Source: Roseovarius bejariae (GTDB lineage Bacteria > Pseudomonadota > Alphaproteobacteria > Rhodobacterales > Rhodobacteraceae). From it: a DNA stretch of 64,000 nucleotides. The position numbers were made by a program, and so were the translations under genes. This document shows, in pieces, positions 24,353 to 32,662 of this stretch. The DNA is taken from assembly GCF_009669325.1 (NCBI RefSeq), contig NZ_SZWE01000001.1, positions 2,299,501 through 2,363,500 on the forward strand, read 5' to 3'. Numbering within the stretch: position 1 is the first letter of the stretch; the number at the start of each line of letters is the position of its first letter. A model generated the notes under the pieces. The model was not told the DNA's origin, ran no database searches, and worked only from the letters and a program-made list of their open reading frames with translations.

Positions 24353-25408
24353 TCAGATCCCTTTCATGTTGTCATTGAATGTGGTCTCGGCCCGCGCCCA
24401 GACATCTTGGTCCAACCTGTCCAAGGTGAGCAGGGAGGGCAAGAGCTGTGCCGCGTAATCTTCGGAGGATTCCAGCGGCAGGAGGGAGGGCAGGTTATCG
24501 ATCGCCATCACGTCCAGCGGGGGGGCGTCATGCACGCGGGTGGCTGGGGCATCCCATGTGGTGGCCTCGGAGTATACCGGCACGGGGTTGTAATCGCTGT
24601 CGGGGTCGCAGGCGACATCGCCGATGACCGAGAGGCTGCGCGGCGCGGTCAGGGCCTCTTGCGGGACGAAGACGGGCGTGCCGGGGCGAGCGAAGATGCA
24701 GTTGAGGAAGATGTCGTGTTGCAGGATTTCGGGGAAGGGGCCGCCGTTGGCGGTTTCGGCCATGTCCCAGCGGGTGGGTGCAACACCCATGGCGGTGCAG
24801 AGGTCGGCCGCGCCGGTGCCGACTCGGCCCAGTGCGCCGATGACGATGGCCGAGGGGCGGGGTAGGCCGGTGGCGTCGAGCCGTTTGGCAAGGTCGGATT
24901 GAAGAGCGTATTTGTCGGGGTAGGCCGAGACCGGGCCGCAGAGCCCGCCTGATTTCTGTGCCGCCCAAGCCATGAGGCTGACCGCCGCGCCGGCGTAGCC
25001 CGCCCAGTAACCGAAAGCTGCGACACGGCGACCTTGCGTGTCGACGAGGTATTCGAGGTCATAAAGTGTGCCGCCCCCCGCCTTGAAGCGTTCCAGAAGG
25101 CGGCGGCCCGAATGCTGGCCCTTGAAGGCATGGCCGAACATGATGTGGCGATGCGGCAGGGGCGTGTCATCGTCGGGCAGTTCTTTCAGCCCGAAGACGA
25201 TGGCATCGCGCGGGGCCTCGGGCCATGAATTCTCGGGCGCGATTTCACAGCCTGCGGCGCGGTAGCCTTCAATGGGAATGATGCGGCTGCTGCTTTCTTC
25301 GACCGTGACGCGCAGGCCCTTTTCCATGAGTTTGGCCGCGCCTTCGGGGGTGAGGCCGGTGCGGTCTTCGTTGGGGCGTTGCTCGGATCGAACCCAGAGG
25401 TGTGTCAT
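24353..25408 (-). CDS. Saccharopine dehydrogenase (lysine-forming) / lysine-ketoglutarate reductase, LYS1-like
   Basis: 351 residues from the ATG at 25408 (MTHLWVRSEQRPNEDRTGLT). The N terminus resembles alanine dehydrogenase/transhydrogenase domains, with the RSE and R-T-G-L-TP pattern of LYS1-type enzymes, and IMFGHAFKGQHSG near residue 97 carries catalytic Lys/His residues of the family; the nucleotide-binding loop is VIGALGRVGTGA. It joins lysine and 2-oxoglutarate to saccharopine or the reverse. Second-last gene of a four-gene operon with GST and phosphatase upstream. Confidence 0.85.
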   Translation of the reverse strand: MTHLWVRSEQRPNEDRTGLTPEGAAKLMEKGLRVTVEESSSRIIPIEGYRAAGCEIAPENSWPEAPRDAIVFGLKELPDDDTPLPHRHIMFGHAFKGQHSGRRLLERFKAGGGTLYDLEYLVDTQGRRVAAFGYWAGYAGAAVSLMAWAAQKSGGLCGPVSAYPDKYALQSDLAKRLDATGLPRPSAIVIGALGRVGTGAADLCTAMGVAPTRWDMAETANGGPFPEILQHDIFLNCIFARPGTPVFVPQEALTAPRSLSVIGDVACDPDSDYNPVPVYSEATTWDAPATRVHDAPPLDVMAIDNLPSLLPLESSEDYAAQLLPSLLTLDRLDQDVWARAETTFNDNMKGI

Positions 25409-25419
25409 GCGTGTTGTCC

Positions 25420-26037
25420 TTAGTCCAGAATGCCCATTTTGCGCACGGCGGCAACCGAAGGGCGGGCGTTCATCATGTCGAAATGTGCGGCGAGTTTCGG
25501 GGTGTTGCGAATGTCCACGCCGTCGCCGTCCAGCCATGTGCAGATGGCGAACAGCCATGGGTCGGCGGGAGTTAGCGCGCCGCCCATGACGAAGGGCGAC
25601 AGGGCGCAGTTTTCCTCGATAAAGCGGGCGGAGGCGGCCATGGTTTCGGGCACCTTCGCGGCCATGTCGCGGAACGAGCTTTCCTCGTTCGCCCAGCGAT
25701 GACCGCGGCGCAGGTGGCCGTGGTTCACATGGAAGGTGGAGGCGAGATAGTACATCACGCTGCGCAATTGCGCAGCGGCCCAAGGATCGGTGGGGAGGGT
25801 CACCTTGTCGGGGGCTTGGGTGGCGAGATATTCAAGGATCGCGCCGGTTTCGGTCAGGATGCCCGCATCGGTCACGATGGAGGGCACACGGCCCTTTGGA
25901 TTGATGGCCAGATATTCGGGGCTGGTTTGCTCTTGATTGGCGAAATCCACCTTGATGCCTTCATAAGACAGGCCGGTTTCCTCGAGCATTACGGCAGTCG
26001 CGACCGAGATGGTCTTTGGGGCGTAGTAGAATTTCAT
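25420..26037 (-). CDS. Glutathione S-transferase family protein
   Basis: 205 residues. Thioredoxin-like N-terminal domain with the cis-proline and glutathione-binding NPKGRVPSIVTDAGILTETG, then an all-helical C-terminal domain with PFVMGGALTPADPWLFAICTW. Bacterial GSTs of this kind conjugate or reduce electrophiles; substrate unknown. It sits 13 bp after a histidine phosphatase gene and 11 bp before the LYS1-like gene, suggesting co-transcription with the lysine pathway, whose semialdehyde product is reactive. Confidence 0.85.
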   Translation of the reverse strand: MKFYYAPKTISVATAVMLEETGLSYEGIKVDFANQEQTSPEYLAINPKGRVPSIVTDAGILTETGAILEYLATQAPDKVTLPTDPWAAAQLRSVMYYLASTFHVNHGHLRRGHRWANEESSFRDMAAKVPETMAASARFIEENCALSPFVMGGALTPADPWLFAICTWLDGDGVDIRNTPKLAAHFDMMNARPSVAAVRKMGILD

Positions 26038-26050
26038 GGTCTTCTGCCTT

Positions 26051-26704
26051 TCACACGAATGTCCGGGCGAAGGCCCGGTCGGGGGTGTCGAGATGCGGGG
26101 TGGCCCCGTATTGGGTGAGGTAAAGCCCGTCGCGGCGCAACTCGAACTTGTGCATGGAGGTATGCGCCACGGTCAGGAACATCTTGGTCTTGGCCGAGGT
26201 GTCCAGCCCAAGGGCGATGGCGGTGAGCGTGGCGATGACCCCGGTGGAAGTGACGACCAGAGCACCGGGACCGTCCTTGGCGATGTCATGCAGGGCATCG
26301 GTGATACGGGCGCGAAATGCCTTGTAGCTTTCCAGATCGGGCGACATGCCGTCCGAGCGCCAGACATCCAGAACCTGCGGCACATGGGCGGCAAACCCTT
26401 CCGGGGTATCGGGGAAAGGGACGCCGTGACTGTCGCGCAGGGAATGGGCGAGGCCGTAGTAATCAAGCTCGTTCAGCCGGGCATCGGTGCTGTGGGGCAA
26501 GCCGGTCGGGTTGGCCCCTTCGGCGGTGCCGAACTGGCGGCGCAGGGTGCCGGATACGACGCGATCGTACTGCCCCAGCGGGGCGATATATTCGCCCAGC
26601 CAACGGGCCTGATCGTGGCCGAGGTCGGACAGGATATCGTAACTGTCCGGGTCCTTGGCCGCCGCGTTGGCCTGTCCGTGCCGTACCAGTGTCAATTCGG
26701 TCAT
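26051..26704 (-). CDS. Histidine phosphatase family protein
   Basis: 217 residues. The catalytic LVRHGQANA motif is at residues 5-13 and the second-half histidine lies in TVAHTSMHKFEL. The family covers cofactor-dependent phosphoglycerate mutases, SixA and broad phosphatases; the short length and lack of the mutase-specific insert favour a phosphatase. ATG 26704 is chosen over 26710 because GGGAG lies seven bases before it. First gene of the operon with GST and the saccharopine genes. Confidence 0.8.
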   Translation of the reverse strand: MTELTLVRHGQANAAAKDPDSYDILSDLGHDQARWLGEYIAPLGQYDRVVSGTLRRQFGTAEGANPTGLPHSTDARLNELDYYGLAHSLRDSHGVPFPDTPEGFAAHVPQVLDVWRSDGMSPDLESYKAFRARITDALHDIAKDGPGALVVTSTGVIATLTAIALGLDTSAKTKMFLTVAHTSMHKFELRRDGLYLTQYGATPHLDTPDRAFARTFV

Positions 26705-26904
26705 GCGCATTCTCCCGGCGCCATGCATAGGACAGCGTGAGAGCACTTGGAAGGCGGGGCGAAGGAATTTTCCCAAGTCTCAAGCTGTTGCTGATCGGAA
26801 ACTTTATGCGCCGTCTACGGCGCAAATTCGCGGCGAGGTGTCGGGATTGTAAGACTCCCAAAATCCGCCACGTGCTTTACCATGCCACAACAAGGAGGCG
26901 CGCC

Positions 26905-29685
26905 ATGTCCGAGACCATCAAACTGACCCTCAACGGCAAGGAAGTCGAAGCCGAGAAAGGCATGACCCTTTGGGAGGTGGCCAATGGCCGGGGGTTGAAG
27001 ATTCCGCACCTCTGCCACAAGCCCGCACCGGGGTATAAGCCGGATGGAAATTGTCGCGCCTGCATGGTCGAGGTGGAGGGCGAGCGGACGCTTGTCGCCT
27101 CGTGCATTCGCGAGGCCGCCGATGGCATGGTGGTGACCACGGATTCAGCGCGCGCCGAAACCTCGCGCAAGATGGTGATGGAGCTGTTGCTGGCCGATCA
27201 GCCCGAGCGCGATACCTCACATGACCAATCGAGCCACCTTTGGGATATGGCCGAGCTGAACGGCGTCACCGAAAGCCGCTTTCCCAAGTTGGAGCAGGAC
27301 CGCGTGCCGCTTTTGGATGACAGCCACGTGGCGATGCGTGTCAATCTGGACGCCTGTATTCAGTGTAACCTTTGCGTGCGCGCCTGCCGGGATGTGCAGG
27401 TGAATGACGTGATCGGCATGGCGGGCCGGGGGCATGATGCCTATCCGGTATTCGATTTCGACGATCCCATGGGCGCCAGCACCTGTGTCGCCTGTGGTGA
27501 ATGTGTGCAGGCCTGCCCAACCGGGGCCCTGATGCCCGCAAGCGTGGTGGATGACGCCCAGGTGGGCGACAGCGCCGATTACGACAGCGAGGTCGAAAGC
27601 GTCTGCCCGTTCTGCGGGGTGGGGTGCCAGGTCAGCCTGAAGGTCAAGGACGGCAAGGTGAAATACGTCGAGGGCATCAACGGCCCTGCGAACGAAGGCC
27701 GCCTTTGTGTGAAGGGGCGCTTTGGCTTTGACTACATCCACCACGATCACCGCCTGACCAAGCCGCTGATCCGGCGCGAGGATGCGCCGGCCAAGGGGCT
27801 GAACGTGGACCCGGGCAACTGGCAGCAGTTCTTCCGCGAGGCGGAGTGGGACGAGGCGCTGGACGTGGCCGCCGGTGGGCTGAAGCGCCTGAAAGACGAT
27901 CACGGTGGCAAATCCGTGGCCGGGTTCGGCAGCGCCAAATGCACCAACGAAGAGGCGTATCTTTTCCAGAAGTTCATCCGGCAGGGCTTTGGCCACAACA
28001 ACGTGGACCACTGCACGCGGCTGTGTCATGCGTCCTCGGTGGCGGCGCTGATGGAGAATGTTGGTTCGGGGGCCGTGACCGCCACGTTCAACGAGATCGA
28101 GAATGCCGATGTGGCGATTGCCATCGGCTGTAACCCGATCGAGAACCATCCCGTCGCCGCGACCTATTTCAAGCAGTTCACCAAGCGCGGTGGAAAGCTG
28201 ATCGTGATGGACCCGCGCGGCGTGGGCCTGCGCCGGTTCGCGACGCATATGTTGCAGTTCAAGCCCGGCGCGGATGTCTCGATGCTCAACGCGATCATGC
28301 ATGTGATCGTCGAAGAGGGGCTCTACGACCAGCAGTATATCGAAGCCTTCACCGAGAACTGGGAAGCCGAGAAAGAGCATCTGGCGCAATTCCCGCCCGA
28401 GAAGATGCAAGAGCTGTGCGGTATTCCCGCCGAGACCCTGCGCCAGGTGGCGCGCGATTTCGCGGGCGCCAAAGCGGCGATGATCTTCTGGGGGATGGGG
28501 GTGAGCCAGCACATCCACGGCACGGATAACTCGCGCTGCCTGATCTCTCTGGCGCTGATGACCGGGCAGGTGGGCCGCCCCGGTGCGGGCCTGCACCCGC
28601 TGCGCGGGCAGAACAACGTGCAAGGGGCCTCGGACGCGGGGCTTATCCCGATGTTCCTGCCCGATTACCAGTCGGTCACTGACGATGGCGTGCGCAATGC
28701 CTTTACCGAGGTCTGGAAGTCGGGTGACTTCTCGGATGAAAAGGGCCTGACCGTGACCGAGATCATGGATGCGGTGCATGACGATCAGATCAAGGGGATG
28801 TATATCCTCGGCGAAAACCCGGCGATGTCGGACCCGGACGTGGAACACGCGCGCGATGCGCTGGCCAAGCTGGAGCATCTGGTGGTGCAGGATATCTTCA
28901 TCACCGAAACGGCGAACTATGCCGATGTGATCCTGCCCGCCTCGGCCTTCTATGAAAAATCCGGCACGGTGACCAACACCAACCGGCAGGTCCAGATGGG
29001 CCGCCCTGCCGTCACGCCCCCGGGCGAGGCGCGCGAGGATTGGGCGATCACGGTGGAACTGGCCAACCGGATGGGGCTGCACTGGTTCTACGACAGCCCG
29101 GCGGATGTCTTTGCCGAGATGAAGCTGAACATGAAGTCGCTCAATAACATCTCGTGGGCGCGGCTGGAGCGCGAAAACGCCGTCACCTATCCCTGCAACG
29201 ATCCGGAAGGGCCGGGCGAGCCGGTGGTCTTCGGCGATGGCTTCCCGCGGCCCGAAGGGCGCGCGCGCTTTACCCCGGCCAGTGTCATTCCGCCCGACGA
29301 CCTGCCCGATTCCGATTACCCCATGGTCCTGACCACGGGGCGGCAGTTGGAGCATTGGCACACCGGGTCGATGACCCGCCGCGCCAGCGTGCTGGACGCG
29401 GTGGAGCCCGAGGCGAACTGTTCGCTGCACCCCTCCACCCTGCGCAAGCTGGGGGTGGAACCGGGCGGCATGGTGCGCCTGACCACCAAGCGCGGGAGTG
29501 TCAACGTCATGGCCCGTGCCGATCGCGCCGTGGCGCCCGATATGGTCTTCCTGCCCTTCGCCTATGTCGAAGCGGCCGCCAATATCCTGACCAACCCGGC
29601 GCTCGATCCCTACGGCAAGATTCCCGAGTTCAAATACTCGGCCGTGCGTGTCGAAGCGGCAGATGGACAGGTGGCGGCGGAATAA
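26905..29685 (+). CDS. fdhA: Formate dehydrogenase alpha subunit (molybdopterin, Cys type), stand-alone
   Basis: 926 residues. N-terminal [2Fe-2S] domain with C37, C50, C53 and C67; a ferredoxin-like pair of [4Fe-4S] motifs CIQCNLCVRAC (151-161) and CVACGECVQAC (194-204); then the Mo-bisPGD catalytic part with its own cluster motif CPFCGVGC (234-241) and C268. The Mo ligand is C374 in CTRLCHASS, followed by H375, in the place of selenocysteine of FdhF. The His-Cys box that normally follows the [2Fe-2S] domain is degenerate: around 106-114 there are histidines but no cysteines. AAGGAGG site at 26892. No beta or gamma subunit gene is adjacent. Confidence 0.85.
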   Translation: MSETIKLTLNGKEVEAEKGMTLWEVANGRGLKIPHLCHKPAPGYKPDGNCRACMVEVEGERTLVASCIREAADGMVVTTDSARAETSRKMVMELLLADQPERDTSHDQSSHLWDMAELNGVTESRFPKLEQDRVPLLDDSHVAMRVNLDACIQCNLCVRACRDVQVNDVIGMAGRGHDAYPVFDFDDPMGASTCVACGECVQACPTGALMPASVVDDAQVGDSADYDSEVESVCPFCGVGCQVSLKVKDGKVKYVEGINGPANEGRLCVKGRFGFDYIHHDHRLTKPLIRREDAPAKGLNVDPGNWQQFFREAEWDEALDVAAGGLKRLKDDHGGKSVAGFGSAKCTNEEAYLFQKFIRQGFGHNNVDHCTRLCHASSVAALMENVGSGAVTATFNEIENADVAIAIGCNPIENHPVAATYFKQFTKRGGKLIVMDPRGVGLRRFATHMLQFKPGADVSMLNAIMHVIVEEGLYDQQYIEAFTENWEAEKEHLAQFPPEKMQELCGIPAETLRQVARDFAGAKAAMIFWGMGVSQHIHGTDNSRCLISLALMTGQVGRPGAGLHPLRGQNNVQGASDAGLIPMFLPDYQSVTDDGVRNAFTEVWKSGDFSDEKGLTVTEIMDAVHDDQIKGMYILGENPAMSDPDVEHARDALAKLEHLVVQDIFITETANYADVILPASAFYEKSGTVTNTNRQVQMGRPAVTPPGEAREDWAITVELANRMGLHWFYDSPADVFAEMKLNMKSLNNISWARLERENAVTYPCNDPEGPGEPVVFGDGFPRPEGRARFTPASVIPPDDLPDSDYPMVLTTGRQLEHWHTGSMTRRASVLDAVEPEANCSLHPSTLRKLGVEPGGMVRLTTKRGSVNVMARADRAVAPDMVFLPFAYVEAAANILTNPALDPYGKIPEFKYSAVRVEAADGQVAAE

Positions 29686-29717
29686 CCTGCCGCCTGCGCT
29701 TGTGGCTGATGTCGGAT

Positions 29718-29797
29718 GCCTCCGGCGGGAGTATTTGGGGAAAGATGAAGAGGGTCTTCCTCAAATTTCATCTTTCAAGAAATACTCCGGGGGAGGC
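29718..29797. repeat. Dispersed intergenic repeat forming a long hairpin
   Basis: Two facing copies of GGAGTATTT-N3/4-GAAAGATGAA (left copy 29728-29749, right copy inverted 29768-29787) flanked by complementary GCCTCC/GGAGGC ends, so the 80-bp segment can fold into one long imperfect stem. It lies between the convergent fdhA and response-regulator genes and probably also terminates transcription. The same unit, single copy, recurs at 48595-48617. Two further small GC hairpins follow (29812-29826 and 29833-29850). Confidence 0.75.
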
Positions 29798-29858
29798 GCC
29801 CGCAGGGCGACGGGGGCAGCGCCCCCCACACCGCGCGCCGCAAGGCGCGCAAAACCTG

Positions 29859-30560
29859 TCAGGTCCAGTTCACATCGCCCAGGAAAATATACCCCGCGCC
29901 ATAGATCGTCTTGATCAGGCGCGGGTTTTTCGGGTCTTCGCGCAGCTTGGTGCGCAGGCGCGAGATGCGTACGTCCATCGCGCGGTCAAAGCTTTCGCCT
30001 GCCGCGCCGCCCAGTGCTTCTTGCATGGCATTGCGTGAGATCAGGCGCTTGGGGCGTTCGAGAAACAGGCGCAGGACCTCGCCTTCGGCGTGGGAGAAGG
30101 GGGTTTCCGTGCCGGTTTCGTCTTCCAGAACGTAGCGGTCGAAATGCGCGGTCCAGCCGTTGAAGCGGGCGGTTTCGCCGGTTTGTGGCGCGGTGCTGTC
30201 GCGGCGCAGGCGGGCGCGGATGCGGGCCACCACCTCGGCGGGGTCAAAGGGTTTGATGATGTAGTCATCGGCCCCCAATTCCAGCCCGGTGATCTTGTCC
30301 TGCACTTCGGCGCGCCCCGAGATGATGATCACGGCGGCCCCCTGTTCCAAGGCCAGCCGGTGCACCAGTGTCAGCCCGTCGCGGTCCGGTAGCGACAGGT
30401 CGACAAGGCAGACATCGGGGGTGGTACTGCGCAGGGCTGCTTCGAATTCGGTGGCACGGCCAAAGGCCATGGTCTGGAAACCGGCCTCTTCCAGTGCATC
30501 GGCCAGCATGGAGCGAATGGCGGGTTCGTCATCGAGGATGGTGACAAGCGGCTGTGTCAT
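29859..30560 (-). CDS. OmpR-family response regulator
   Basis: 233 residues. Receiver domain with the acidic pair D10/D11, phosphoacceptor D54 in VCLVDLSLPDRDG and the lysine in YIIKPFDP, followed by an OmpR/PhoB winged helix from about 130 (DVRISRLRTKLREDPKNPRLIKTIYGAGY, in two parts). The four-base overlap with the upstream histidine kinase gene shows they are partners. Target genes unknown; neighbours are fdhA and a CoA ligase gene. Confidence 0.9.
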   Translation of the reverse strand: MTQPLVTILDDEPAIRSMLADALEEAGFQTMAFGRATEFEAALRSTTPDVCLVDLSLPDRDGLTLVHRLALEQGAAVIIISGRAEVQDKITGLELGADDYIIKPFDPAEVVARIRARLRRDSTAPQTGETARFNGWTAHFDRYVLEDETGTETPFSHAEGEVLRLFLERPKRLISRNAMQEALGGAAGESFDRAMDVRISRLRTKLREDPKNPRLIKTIYGAGYIFLGDVNWT

Positions 30561-32464
30561 GGCATGGCATCCGGGTTCAGGAAAGCATCAAGCTGTGCGG
30601 CGTCGAAGGGTTTGCGCAATACGGGGGCCACTTGGCGTGCCGCATCGTGAAGCGGATCCTGACGTGGCAGGGAGGTCATCAAATAGGCGGGGCAATGGCC
30701 TTCGGGCAGGGACTGGATCAGGTCGAGGCCGGTCTTGTCGCCCTCCAGCGAGATGTCCGAGAGCAGCGCGGAAATCTCGGGCAATTCGTTCAGGAGCGCC
30801 AGTGCCTCGTCCACCGAGCTGGCCTCGATCACAGTGTGGCCGCGATTGCGGAGCATATCGCGGATGGTGTCCCGCAGATCGGGGCTGTCTTCGACCAAGA
30901 GTACCATGCCGGTGGTGTCCACCGCCCCGGCGCGGCGCATCGGCAGGCGAAGCGAGACCCGCCCGCCGGTGTCGGTGTTCGACAGTTTCACACGTCCGCC
31001 GGCGAGTTTGGTCATGTCATAGACCATCGACAGGCCAAGCCCGGAGCCTTCGCCGCCCTTGGTGGTGAAGAACGGATCGAGCGCATGGGTCAGAGCCGCT
31101 TTGGAAAAGCCGGGGCCTGTGTCGGCGATGGTGAATTCCAGCCAGGTGTCTTGCAGGCAGGCGGTGGTGAGCGTGATGGCGCCATGGGTCTCCACGGCAT
31201 CGCGGGCGTTGATCACGAGGTTCAGCAGCGAATCCTGCAACATGCCCGGATCGAGCAGGTAGCGTCCGGGGTGGGCGAGGTTATTGATGGTGAAGCTGAC
31301 GTTATCGGGCAGGGTGGAGCGGGCGAGGGTTTCGAGGTCGGCCAGAAAGGCGGCAAGGTCGGTGGGGGCGGGGGTATGTTCACGCGGGCCGGTCATATCC
31401 GCGATCCGGTTGAGCAACCCGCCACCGCGCCGGGCCGCGCCGATCGTGGCGGAGATGAGGGTTTCGGCGTCGTCCCCCAAATCCATGCGTTGCAGCTTGG
31501 ATTGCATCCCGAGGATGATGGTCAGCAGGTTCGAAAAGTCATGCGCCAGCCCGCTGGTCAATTGCGCGGCCATTTCCCGGCGGCGGGTTTGTTGCAGGAC
31601 CGAGCGGGTTTGCGCCTCTTCGGTGATGTCCATCGACAGGATATACACGCCGCCTTGGGTGTCTTCGGGGGTGAAGGCCACGCGGATGCGGCGCGAACTT
31701 GGTTCATGGGTGAACTCGAAGACCGAGGCTTTGCCACGGAAGGCATCGTCGAGGTAGGGTCTGATCGCCCTATAGGGTTGCGGGCCCAAGGCCTCGTCGA
31801 TGGGCAGGCCGATTATCTCGGAGTTGCTGCCGGGCATCACCGCGCTGAGCCGCCGGTTCGAATAGGTATAGCGGCGGTCGGCGCCGACGTGGGCGATATG
31901 GGCGGGCATCATCTCGGTCGTCAGGCGTGTGCGGGCCTCGGAGGCCGTAAGCTGGCGCTTTGTTTCTTCCAGTGCCGTGATGGTGGCCGAAAGCTCGCGG
32001 TTGGTGGCGGCGAGTTCTTCTGAGTAGGTGAGGAGTTGGCCCGAGAGTTCCTCGGAGCGGGTGCGCAGCAGGCTTTCCTGCCGTTTGGTGCGTGTGATGT
32101 CTGTATAAACGGTAACCCAGCCGCCTTGGGGCAGGGGGGTGCCTTCGACGCTGATGATCCGGCCATTGGCGCGGGTGCGTTCCATGTAATGCGGCTCGAA
32201 CGCGCGGGCCTGTTCGACGCGGGTGCGCACGAATTCGTCAAAGTCTGTGACCTCGCCATAATCGCCACGCATGGCCAGGAACCGGATGGTATCGGCAAAG
32301 GAGGCCCCCGGTGTCACAAGGTGGTCGGGCAGGTCGAACATTTCCTGGAAGCGGTGGTTGCAGACGGCCAGGTGCAGGTCGGCATCGTAGATCGACATGG
32401 CCTGCTGGATCAGGTTCAGGCCCGCCATGGTCATGGCATCGGTATCGGTTTTGCTGGCGGTCAT
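30557..32464 (-). CDS. Hybrid sensor histidine kinase (PAS-PAS-HisKA-HATPase-REC)
   Basis: 635 residues, no membrane segments, so a cytosolic sensor. PAS_7-type domain at about 12-125, coiled coil 130-178, second PAS at about 185-290, phosphoacceptor H308 in GLAHDFSNLLT, N box N419 (LVINARDAV), G1 DTGPGF at 448-453, G2 GEGSGLGLSM at 471-480, and a C-terminal receiver domain 519-630 with phosphoacceptor D570. The fused receiver suggests an internal phosphorelay or feedback before the separate response regulator. The signal is unknown. Confidence 0.9.
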   Translation of the reverse strand: MTASKTDTDAMTMAGLNLIQQAMSIYDADLHLAVCNHRFQEMFDLPDHLVTPGASFADTIRFLAMRGDYGEVTDFDEFVRTRVEQARAFEPHYMERTRANGRIISVEGTPLPQGGWVTVYTDITRTKRQESLLRTRSEELSGQLLTYSEELAATNRELSATITALEETKRQLTASEARTRLTTEMMPAHIAHVGADRRYTYSNRRLSAVMPGSNSEIIGLPIDEALGPQPYRAIRPYLDDAFRGKASVFEFTHEPSSRRIRVAFTPEDTQGGVYILSMDITEEAQTRSVLQQTRRREMAAQLTSGLAHDFSNLLTIILGMQSKLQRMDLGDDAETLISATIGAARRGGGLLNRIADMTGPREHTPAPTDLAAFLADLETLARSTLPDNVSFTINNLAHPGRYLLDPGMLQDSLLNLVINARDAVETHGAITLTTACLQDTWLEFTIADTGPGFSKAALTHALDPFFTTKGGEGSGLGLSMVYDMTKLAGGRVKLSNTDTGGRVSLRLPMRRAGAVDTTGMVLLVEDSPDLRDTIRDMLRNRGHTVIEASSVDEALALLNELPEISALLSDISLEGDKTGLDLIQSLPEGHCPAYLMTSLPRQDPLHDAARQVAPVLRKPFDAAQLDAFLNPDAMP

Positions 32465-32662
32465 CAGGTTTTCCTTCGACGTCTGGCTAGCACCATAAAC
32501 CGGGCGGGCAAAGCTGTTTCCGGGGCTGTTACAATTCGTAAGGATTGCGAAAACATCAGGAAAAAGTTGACGGCGAGGTTTTGGTCCGCACCCTTAAGGG
32601 ACAGAAGAATCGCCCTGGGAGAGGGCGCGCGGTTCGCTAGGCGGACAATGGGAGGAGAAAAC

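Noticed and set aside
27217..29430. A 737-codon minus-strand open frame across fdhA
   Set aside because: The plus frame contains all cluster motifs and the molybdopterin signature; the minus frame has no recognisable domain and arises from high G+C codon bias.
32648..32662. ATG at 32648 as start of the ligase gene
   Set aside because: The GGAGGAG ribosome site lies after this ATG and fits the TTG at 32663 instead; the earlier ATG has no site upstream.
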